From assembly GCA_016617855.1 (NCBI GenBank), contig JAECUM010001903.1, positions 44,662-108,661 of the forward strand: a stretch of 64,000 bases of DNA. The letters run 5' to 3'. Numbering within the stretch: the stretch's first letter is position 1; each line of letters begins with the position of its first letter. Shown one piece after another: positions 1 to 7,858 of the stretch. The notes under the pieces were generated by a model. It was not told where the DNA came from. It did not search any database and saw only the letters and a list, made by a program, of their open reading frames with translations. This DNA comes from Megalonaias nervosa. Taxonomy: Eukaryota; Mollusca; Bivalvia; Unionida; Unionidae. Position numbers and translations under genes: made by a program.

Positions 1-17
1 CATAATCCTTTATTTTA

Positions 18-590
18 TCATCCTTTTTTTAATTCTTCAGAAAATCTTTCTCTTTTCTCTCTTATTGCAGCTTCTCTTGCAGCATCTTCTTCGTACCAGC
101 TCTTTTCTTTTGGTTCTTCAAATTTGTTTTCTATATCTTCTAACTTTCTTCTAATCGGTCCAACTGTTAAACTTGCTAATTTTCGTTCAAGATCAAGTGG
201 ATGATTTGTAAGCCGATCTTTTTCAGCTTGTCTATCAACAGGATTAAGAATATGTGCTGAAAGTTCTTCAGCTAATCTTCTTCTGTCTTCATCAGATCTA
301 GCAACAATATTTGCGGCAGCTGCTTCGTGTTGTTCTTTAACAATTCCAACCAAACTTTTTTCCTGTATTCGCTTAAGTTCTTCTGGAGACATTGTTTGCA
401 CTTCCGGTAGTTTTCCAAGTAGAGCCCCAGTAACTGGCTTTAAAACTGTAGGTGCTGCTTCTGCGGCAACTATCTGTCCACGTCGTGCTTGCTGCACGTT
501 TTGCTTAAATGGTGCTTGAGACTGAGCAAGTTTTTTTTAGATCTTCTATATGTTTTCTGTGTTTTGCTAGTTTATCCGTTTTATTATGCA
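18..590 (-). pseudogene. Polinton helical virion protein (copy A)
   Basis: This is the homologue of the genes at 21,984-23,035 and 57,131-58,194. The shared part is the N-terminal region: a short basic helix, a segment of the RRGQ type, then KPVTGALLGKLPEV and a charged helical stretch with RSDEDRRRLAEEL. The likely start is the ATG at 590. A frameshift lies in an A-run near 530, so the open segment runs from about 497 to the stop at 18. It ends earlier than its relatives and lacks their conserved C-terminal domain. It lies just downstream of the ATPase, as in the other copies. The role is unknown; it is charged, helical and probably virion-associated by position. Confidence 0.6.
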
Positions 591-638
591 TACATTTTAT
601 AAAAATTTAAGAGATAAAAGACTATCGAAATCAAAAAC

Positions 639-1317
639 TTACTGCAGATAATTTTCAATACAACAGCGAAACATTTTAGTTGGATTATGTGTTAATTTAT
701 CAAACAAGAAAAAGTTATATTTATCCGCTGTTGCCTTGTGGTAAAGTTCGATAAATTTATCTTTTGTTACGTCACCGCACTGCTCGTTCGTGACATTTCT
801 AACATCAACGTTGTCCAGTCCCGGAAATAATATAAAACAACCAGTATTTCGTCGTATAAATCTGTCAACATTATAAAAACCTTGGGCTAAATAAACAGAA
901 TTACATTTCTTATTACGTGATAGTGAAAAATATGATTTTATTTTGTTAATTTCTTCATTATTTAGCGGAATATCGTCAAAAACTACTATCTTATGTTCGG
1001 GCGAATCAAGTTAATTAACTGGAACAAGTTCTTCTGGCTGTTTGATAATAAAAAAAATCCTCACCAGCATCAAGATCATCACGAAGGTTGTTATTATATT
1101 CGTTAAGTAGCTCGTACTTATCTTGTTGTGGATTAATTATGTAAATATAAACGCGATCGTAATTAAAATTATCGCCCAGCAGTAAATTCATAAGCAAATT
1201 TGTTTTTCCTGACCCTGTGCGACCAACAATAAGATAATGACAATCTGGAAGTTCATTGTTATGTTTATGTTTCACCAACCGCTCTGTATCAAAATTTAAT
1301 ATCGACGATTTTGCCAT
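639..1317 (-). pseudogene. Packaging ATPase, FtsK/HerA type (copy A)
   Basis: This is the genome-packaging ATPase of the Polinton/adintovirus type. Walker A reads GRTGSGKT near residue 30, and the C-terminal half matches the intact copies at 23,050-23,718 and 58,226-58,900 up to a final Cys-Cys-Ile segment. The start is set at 1,317 (MAKSS), as in Polinton 2. The frame breaks near 1,030-1,060 and a stop lies close by, so the Walker B half is in another frame. The neighbouring fibre gene starts only 37 bp away on the opposite strand, implying a shared divergent promoter. Family assignment is firm; activity is not expected. Confidence 0.85.
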
Positions 1318-1354
1318 TGTTGTTATACAAAAATTGTCAGACAATAAATAAATA

Positions 1355-2609
1355 ATGAACCATTATACAAAATTTGGAACAACATTAGGAGATTCGTCGG
1401 CTGCAAGTACAATAACAAAGGCCAATATTGATTTATCAGGTTACCTAAATAAAACTGGCGACACAATGACAGGAAATCTATGTAAAATCAACAAGTACTA
1501 GGTTTAGAAACAGATTATCCGCCAATAAATGTTGTTAATACTCAAGCTGTTAGTTATGCACAACTAAAATCCGTCGATAATAATAAACTAGATAAGTCTG
1601 GTGGAACTTTAGCCGTAACTTAGATATGTCAGGAAAAAAAAATAAATTTGGAGACTGGGTATCCACCAGCAAACTTAAATCAAACACAAGCTGTAAGTTA
1701 TTTACAGTTGAATTATGTGGATAATAACAAGCTTAATAAAACCGGTGGAACAGTTACAGGTATTACAAACATATCAGGTCGAGGAGTGTTAGGTTTAGAA
1801 ACTGTATATCCGCCAGCAAATGTTGATAACACACAAGCTGTATGTTATGCACAACTAAAATCTGTTGATAATAAACTTAACAAAGCCGGTGACACAATGG
1901 CAGGTAACCTATGTCAAATTAAAAAATAACTGGATTACCAACCTCGCCACCAGCGTCCGACTCGGACGCTATTAGTTATGCTCAATGAAAAGGAGCGCTA
2001 AGCCCGTATTTAAGACAATCCGGCGGAGCAATGACAGGCAATCTAAACATGAGAGACAAAAAAATAACAACAACATATGTTCCAGTTAACCATAATGATC
2101 TGACAAAATAAAGCATATGTTGATAGTGTATCTGTGGTGGTACAAAACGAACTAAAAACAATGTTGGGTATATTCCAACACATTTTAAAGCAACTGACAA
2201 TCGAGTTGGGTTTGAGGTAAGAGCATCAGCATATCATCCTGAAAATTATCCTTATTACGCTTTCTCTGATAGACACGAGTGGACGACCAACGGAGAAGTT
2301 GAAAACTTCTGGATTATAATTAAATGTCCTACTGCAGTTGCTATTTGGTAATTTCATTTGCGGGGCAGATTAAACTCTAGTGTTGGTCGAGTTTATAATT
2401 GACAATTGGAAGGATCAAACGATGATATCGACTGGACAACATTATATAGTGCAGCAAATACGTGTATTACAACAACACAATATTTTACGATTCCGACAGA
2501 AAATATTATCAATAAGTACTTATATTTTCGAGTTAATGTTTTTGCTGCTGAACATCCATTTCCAGGGCTGACAGCGTTTCAAATATATACACTTGTTGAA
2601 CAAATTTAA
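1355..2609 (+). pseudogene. Fibre-like protein with discoidin-type head (copy A)
   Basis: This is a fibre or spike protein. After the N-terminus MNHYTKFGT come four or more shaft repeats of about 40 residues, with patterns such as KTGDTMTGN, LGLET.YPP and QAVSYAQLKSVD. The C-terminal domain contains a W.LEGSND..DWTTLYS pattern resembling F5/8 type C (discoidin) folds. The closest relative is the fibre at 58,918-60,210. At least four frameshifts or stops (near 1,490, 1,615, 1,925 and 2,350) break it. By family it would mediate attachment to the host cell; the specific ligand cannot be inferred. Confidence 0.75.
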
Positions 2610-2626
2610 TCGAGTGCTATAAAATA

Positions 2627-3828
2627 ATGTCGGAAACACCAGTTATAACTGTTGCGAGAGAATCTTATGAAAATATTTTTAACCCGAGGATAGATGTTGG
2701 AGATGATTCACTAGCAACACGTGCGATAAATACCAATTCCAATGATAAACTCTCCAATGTCAGAAGAAGAAAAAAATTTTGTTCGTGTTATGTATATGCG
2801 GGGACCACAACTAAAAGAAGCAATAGAAAATTTTGAAGCGATAAAAAGATACTGCTATCCTGATGATTGTCTAGAAGAACGTAAACAAGTTGAAATTCTG
2901 CTGATAAAAAAGATATTGCTCGAGCGTGATTTTGGAAATTTTGATTTGATAATAAAATCAAACTCAATAAAAACACGAGCTTACGGTGAAAGAGAAGATG
3001 AAACAAATCGAGTAAACGATAGCTATGATTATCTCGACAGACTATCGGAATCTATAATAATAATAGGAATAAAAGAAACAGAAAGTTATACAATAGTTTT
3101 TTAAAACGAGAAATTTTTAAGTATCTCGGTATGTACTACCACGACAAAGAAACCCTAATTAAAATTGTTACTATAACACCAGACACAGTTAATTATTAAA
3201 GCATACTCAAATTCAATTTTGCCAATGATGCGAAAAAAAAGACCCAGACTTTTATCCGATTATTGTTGACAGATCTCTAAAGATAATAAAACTTTTTGAT
3301 GATGAAATTAGTAATTAATATTGAGCGAGAAAAGGTTTTTAGAGAAGTCGATCAAACATGTTTGGTAGCAAAGCCTGATGCTTATTACGATATAGATGAA
3401 GCAGATGATATTCCATTTCCATCAATCCAACGCTCTAGACAATTATCATTACGAAATAATTACAATGAAGTTGAGAAAATGTTCACAAAACAATATGAAA
3501 AATTGTGGCTTAGAATAAATTTTGTTACTGGTTTTAACATTATTGGACTAAAATCACTCACAAAATTAATGCTAGCAAATTTCGTGGTCGCATATGCAAT
3601 TATCAGACAACATCTTGTTCTCAAAAATTTCACGTTAGATCAGATAAGCTTGGTATTAGGATATATTGATGAAACAGAAAAAGATTACATTAATCTGGTG
3701 AATGAAACAGATTTGTACGAACGTGAAGCAGAAAACGAGTTTGATTCCTATAGCTGGTTAAAGAAAAATGATGTATTAACAGATGAACAATATAATGATG
3801 CTTCGTCAGATGTTTATGACAAGTATAG
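2627..3828 (+). pseudogene. Long helical accessory protein (copy A)
   Basis: This is a broken copy of the gene at 60,228-61,541, lying directly after the fibre gene. It shares the start MSE.P.ITVARE, the middle segment YCYPDDCLEERKQVE, the PFPSIQRSRQLSLRNN block and the LVLKNFTLDQISLVLG block. No domain is recognised; the protein is mostly charged helix. Frameshifts occur near 2,750, 3,070 and 3,200-3,290. A deletion near 3,828 removes its C-terminus together with the N-terminus of the next gene. Polinton 1 lacks this gene altogether, so it is an accessory gene. Confidence 0.6.
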
Positions 3829-4278
3829 AAATTCCAAAACAAGATGTTGACGCACTAGTACAATATTATAAATTTTATCATAAAATTCCTTTGGTGTGTA
3901 AAAGAATGTTATAAATACTACCGTAGAATACTTCGAGTAATATCATATTTGCCATTGTTAATGACTAGCTCTGGTATAATCTCAAGTGAAGCATTATTAA
4001 ATCCGTTTTTGTTAATAATATCTGGCGTCGGTGTCTCGCTTTCAACAGCATGTAAAAAAATTGAACCCAAACTTGAAACAAAACAAAAAAATTCTTGTAA
4101 AACAGCAAGTATCGCCTACACAAAATTACTTGATCAGATACGATCTTACTTGGGAGGTGTAAAATATGACATGGACGATTTAATGCGCTAGTTTCGTATT
4201 ATTGACAGTATGTTAACGGATATCCTATCAATGAGAGTCAGCAGGTATGAAAAAGATTATCATAAGATATGGTTATAG
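3829..4278 (+). pseudogene. Two-helix membrane protein (copy A)
   Basis: This is a homologue of the genes at 24,932-25,419 and 61,565-62,043. The N-terminal codons were lost in the upstream deletion, and a frameshift sits near 3,890. Two hydrophobic stretches (ISYLPLLMTSSGIISS and LNPFLLIISGVGVSLS) are followed by a charged helical tail. From 3,949 to about 4,191 the frame is open through the junction of membrane and tail parts, where the other two copies are frameshifted. It is the last gene before the right terminal repeat. A virion membrane or host-membrane role is inference only. Confidence 0.6.
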
Positions 4279-4365
4279 ATTAGATCATTATCAAATAAAA
4301 CATCAACCATGTTGTCAATAAATGTCATTGGATCATCTGCCTAACCTACTATTCTCATATCATTT

Positions 4366-4674
4366 TCAGTTACGAATAACCATACTGATCCATATTTTGG
4401 TGATATATGGTGACCAACTTTTTTTAATACAGTCGCTTATTATTTTAGGTTTTATACCTGTATAGGTTGAGGCTGCCTTAATCGAATTAAATCTCTTACA
4501 AAATTTGTTTGTGAGATCAGATCCAACATGTCGGATTGAATGACAAAAGAACATATTATATAATATTTCATTGTTTAATATGAAAAAATCTAGAGGTCCG
4601 GGAAACCTCTTTCCAATTTCGGGAAGGGGATGGGGTCTCTGGTCTAGAATCCTCTTTTGGTTTAGGATCATCAT
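4366..4674 (-). pseudogene. NUMOD1/IENR1-like DNA-binding fragment
   Basis: A minus-strand open frame between the membrane gene and the proposed terminal repeat. Its C-terminal part carries FNSIKAASTYTGI...IISDCIKKSW, the F.SI..AA...I....I pattern of the NUMOD1/IENR1 helix-turn-helix motif that follows HNH or GIY-YIG domains in homing-type endonucleases. The N-terminal 40 residues overlap the terminal repeat and look non-coding. No nuclease domain is visible. It may be the remnant of an HNH gene like those at 14,926-15,875 and 50,136-50,956, which end in a similar motif. Confidence 0.4.
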
Positions 4675-4688
4675 CTTAGTCTACTACT
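4575..4688. repeat. Candidate right terminal repeat of Polinton A
   Basis: The sequence GGGGTCTCTGGTCTAGAA followed by an ACTACT end resembles the right ends of Polinton 1 (GGAGCCAGAACC...GCTACT) and Polinton 2 (GAGCTAGAACC...ACTACT). An inner inverted copy of the CTAGA segment lies near 4,590. The match is imperfect, so this is a tentative end. Confidence 0.4.
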
Positions 4689-5222
4689 AATATGATCTTG
4701 ATGAAGCAAGAATAAATCCTGGTATGTTCCACTTGAATAGTTTGACAATGAAATCATTGCTGCTTATATGACAGCCATTGCCTGTTTAAAGGTGTATTTC
4801 ATCTTGCAATCTTTGGAGACCGAGTCCTTTATAAAGACACCGATTGTTGCACGTTACAGCGATCACCAAGACTCAATCACTAACTAATCAGAGAGGAAAT
4901 TTAAGAACTTTGTCCAACGAACTTTTCGAAAAGACTATTTTGATTGATTTTAAGCAGTGGAGGATCTAACAATTACAGTTACCAGTACCAAGACAAGAAA
5001 GGGTAACCTTATACCAAATGTTAATTTCCAGGACTCACTCTCAAATAAAGTTCAAGTCAAATGGTAAACTTATGATAGAAAGACCATAAAATCAGATCAA
5101 GATCAAAACGTTCGTTTAAAAAACACGAATTAGCACACTTTTTTTACTTGGGTCAGATCATGAACTCTTTATCATCAACGAATGCAACTTTACAATCACA
5201 ACATACGGAGGGAATTACAGGA
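4689..5222. other. Unassigned spacer between Polinton A and element B
   Basis: I find no recognisable gene here. Short stop-free stretches occur on the plus strand (about 4,870-5,000 and 5,140-5,220), but none resembles a known family. It could be old host DNA or the decayed outer part of element B. Confidence 0.4.
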
Positions 5223-5471
5223 AGCAGCAGGGAGGGTGAACCCTACAAAATGGGATTCGAGCAAACATATTTAAAACAAAGATTTCACACAAAAAAGATT
5301 TAAAAAAGAGTGAATAATGTCAAACTGAACCCTCTAACTTTCCGTGATGAAAAATCACCGGGGTTAGTTCTCGCTGTTACTTCACTGTTGACTTCGTGTT
5401 TATAAAATTTTGTGAGTGATCGCTTATGTAATCGTGCACGCAATTTTTGTTAGCCCACCCTCCCTGCTGCT
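5223..5471. repeat. Foldback repeat, possible left end of element B
   Basis: A perfect 16-bp inverted repeat (AGCAGCAGGGAGGGTG at 5,223-5,238 and its complement at 5,456-5,471) bounds 249 bp. The arms remain loosely similar for about 15 bp further inward. The outer arm starts with AG, as Polinton ends do, and the foldback layout parallels the end of Polinton 2. Alternatively it is a small MITE; I see no target duplication around it. Confidence 0.45.
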
Positions 5472-5478
5472 GTGGTTT

Positions 5479-6130
5479 TTATCCAAATATTGTATCAAGT
5501 CCGTTACGATATCTTGACCTCGGATCATGCAAATTTATTGTTATAAAACCAAACGGAGTAGCTTGTGCTTTTGAAAAAAAGTATTTGAACTTAATCATGT
5601 CCCCTGAACACCAAGTATAATAAATATTTTGCAGCGTATGATTATCAGCTCCGTTAAACACAACTAAAATATTGCAGTTATCATCTGATTACTTTAGGTA
5701 TTTGTGTATAACGCTGTGTAACATAAATCACGTCTATATTTTTATGTCTACCTCGAGAAAATATCCTAGCTGGATTTGATTGTTTGTCAAGCATGACATC
5801 ATCGAATACTACAAGATTGTTAATACCACCATCAAGATCATCTTTAAATGGCGCTTCATCAATATCAGTAATAAAGTCAATAACGTCACTGTCTTCATTT
5901 AACAATTTTGCATTTTCATTAAAATCCTTGAGTACTTCATAGCATCGCTGATCATCTACAGATGGAGCTACTAAATATAATTTATCCCACTTCAGCCATC
6001 TCATTATCAGATTAAGCAATAATTGTGTTTTACCTGATCCAGATGGACCTATGATGATCATCCTGATAGAATTCGGTAGCTCTGGGTGATGCTTTACTGG
6101 CTCTTGTTTTTTCGTGTCGCAGAAAGTCAA
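5479..6130 (-). pseudogene. Packaging ATPase of element B
   Basis: A P-loop ATPase of the A32/FtsK-like packaging family. Walker A is GPSGSGKT at about residue 29, Walker B is NLVVFDDV near residue 110, and a sensor-like YVTQRYTQIPKVIR follows. The frame breaks near 5,680; the C-terminal 60 residues (with NHTLQNIYYTW) continue in another frame to 5,479. It is only distantly similar to the Polinton ATPases in this window, with a longer spacer between the Walker motifs, consistent with a different lineage. It would drive genome packaging into capsids. The start at 6,130 is the first ATG and leaves a 22-bp gap to the divergent zinc-ribbon/PLA2 gene. Confidence 0.8.
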
Positions 6131-6152
6131 TTATATCCATATAACTTATATT

Positions 6153-6625
6153 ATGAATTTATATTGTGTTCGATGCCGTGCAGCCACGCCAACGATCGGA
6201 TTAACAAAAATAACAACAAAAAATAAAAAAGCGCACTGACAGGTAAATCCTAAAAGTGTGGTACAAAAAAATACAAATTTATTTCTAACAAATACAAAGT
6301 CGGCGGTGACGCTACTACAGCGTTGGGAAAATTACCAGGATTACCGTGGGCGAAATATCCCGGAGAAAAACATGTACCGGGCTATAATTATTGTGGACCA
6401 GAAACTCGTTTAGATATTCGTCTTGACAATCAAGATCAACCGCGACCTGGAGAATATCCCGTAAACAAGATTGATCAAGCGTGTTACGTTCATGATATCG
6501 CTTATTGAAGTAAAGATTTACAACAGCGACATCTCGCCGATATCAAATTAATTCATGCCATAAATAATATAAAAGATAAATCGTTTCGAGAAATATTAGC
6601 TGCTTTTCTGGTAAAAGCTGTATGA
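6153..6625 (+). pseudogene. Zinc ribbon fused to parvovirus-like PLA2 domain (element B)
   Basis: The N-terminus has a YCVRC knuckle, and about 30 codons later KCGTKKYKFI completes a four-cysteine ribbon. A frameshift or stop near 6,230-6,260 separates the two halves. The same frame then runs into a phospholipase A2 domain: PGYNYCGPETRL as the calcium loop and ACYVHDIAY as the catalytic His-Asp site. A stop at about 6,507 interrupts it just after the active site, and a helical tail follows to 6,625. In parvoviruses such a domain breaches endosomal membranes during entry; an analogous role here is inference. It lies between the ATPase and the integrase. Confidence 0.7.
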
Positions 6626-6689
6626 AAGGCAAAATTATGTTAGGGGCTGGGTAATTAATTATATGATTATTATAATATAGTCCATTTAT

Positions 6690-7643
6690 TATTCCCCGAG
6701 AGGATATTGGAAGGGCAAAGCAGCGATTAGTAAACTCGCTGAAACTACAAAGGTTTCACGTGCTGTTGCTGCAGCGTGGTTAGCACGACAAGCAATATGG
6801 CAAATTTATCTACCACCACCTAAAAAAAATTCAGTATGCACATTTTGATGTCAGCGTTCCCAATGAAGTTCATCAAGCAGATATTTTATTTTTACCACAT
6901 GATACTATTAAAACTGGTAGATGTCAATCACGCACATACAAATACGCACTAACTGTCGTTGATGTTGCAAGTAGATATAAAGAAGCAGAACCACTGTCAA
7001 CAAAGACAGCAACTGAGGTTGCATCTGCGTTTGAGCGAATTTATCAACGTGGTGGTCAACGATGGCCACGGTTGGTACAGGTTGATCCTGGCAAAGAATG
7101 TCTTGGTGCAGTATCATCGTTGATGAAAAAACATAATGTCAAAATCAGACGAGAACACACCAAAATTCATCGTAATCAGGCAATCGTTGAAAGATTTAAT
7201 CGAACACTTGCTGAGCGGTTATTTGGATACCAGTATGTGAAGGAAATAATTTATACAGATACAAGATCTCGCGAATGGGTTGCAAGATTACCAAGTGTGA
7301 CAGCTGCGTTAAATAATGAAATTACTCGTGCAACTTCTATGAAACCTTCTAATGCAATCATAAAAAATATATACCAATACAACGTGAATCTTCCTCTCAA
7401 CCAGTATTAGGTAATGTGACTGTAAGGTATTTATATGAACCTGGTGATCTTGAAGGTGGTAAAAAAAGACCAACTGATCCTATCTGGAGTGTGACCACAC
7501 ATAAAATTTCTAGCGTGATAAGATCCACTGGTAGACCTGCAATCTACAGACTGGATTCTACTGCTCCTCAGCGTGGATTTGTACGTGAACAATTACAAAT
7601 AATTCCTAAAGACACACAATTACCACCGCGTTCACTTTTGTAA
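6690..7643 (+). pseudogene. DDE integrase (rve) with C-terminal SH3-like domain (element B)
   Basis: A retroviral-type integrase of a family different from the Polinton integrases here. The N-terminal part has RGYWKGKAAISKL and a helix-turn-helix-like stretch. The core shows HQADILFLP (first Asp), QVDPGKE (second Asp) and AIVERFNRTLAERL (Glu), with 34 residues between the second Asp and the Glu. The C-terminal part (RYLYEPGDLEGG, then RGFVREQL) resembles the SH3-like tail of the same family. Frameshifts lie near 6,830 and 7,410. It would catalyse insertion of element B. It directly follows the PLA2 gene, the same pairing that is fused in the Polintons. Confidence 0.85.
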
Positions 7644-7649
7644 ATTGGA

Positions 7650-7858
7650 ACCCCGACGTCGATTGCATTCAAGACAGGTCAGCATCACATTTATCACGTG
7701 CATGACCAAGATCACTATTAATTCTATCCACGGTAAATTGTTTTGGATTATTACTCGAATATGCCCATAGCATATTACAGTTACAACTTGCACAATGATT
7801 ATTCTGTCGTTGTTTAAGCGTTATAATATATTCAACATCAATATCAAAATCACGATTA
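7650..7858 (-). pseudogene. HNH nuclease domain at the 3' end of the element B replicase
   Basis: In the minus strand past the helicase stop at 7,872 there is an HNH domain: NHCASCN (first Cys pair), LWAY, FTVDRINSDLGHARDKC (the D-R-I...H core) and, after a one-base slip near 7,680, CLECNRRR (second Cys pair). It is separated from the helicase by a stop and by a frameshift in an A7 run, so it probably was the C-terminal domain of the same protein. The zinc pairs and core order are those of standalone HNH nucleases. It is too short and broken to show as a single open frame. Confidence 0.7.

Larger units (their letters stand above)
1..4688 (+). mobile_element. Polinton A, right-hand portion (degenerate)
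   Basis: This is the right part of a Polinton/Maverick element whose left part lies outside the window. Gene order (helical virion protein -, ATPase -, fibre +, helical protein +, membrane protein +, terminal repeat) is the same as at the right ends of the two other Polintons here. Every gene carries at least one frameshift, stop or deletion. The proposed end at 4,688 rests on an ACTACT terminus and on loose similarity of the preceding about 110 bp to the other Polinton ends. The element body is secure; the exact end is tentative. Confidence 0.85.

Noticed and set aside
5223..5471. Certain terminal inverted repeat of element B
   Set aside because: Only one end is available and the 249-bp unit could be an independent MITE, so it is reported as a possibility only.
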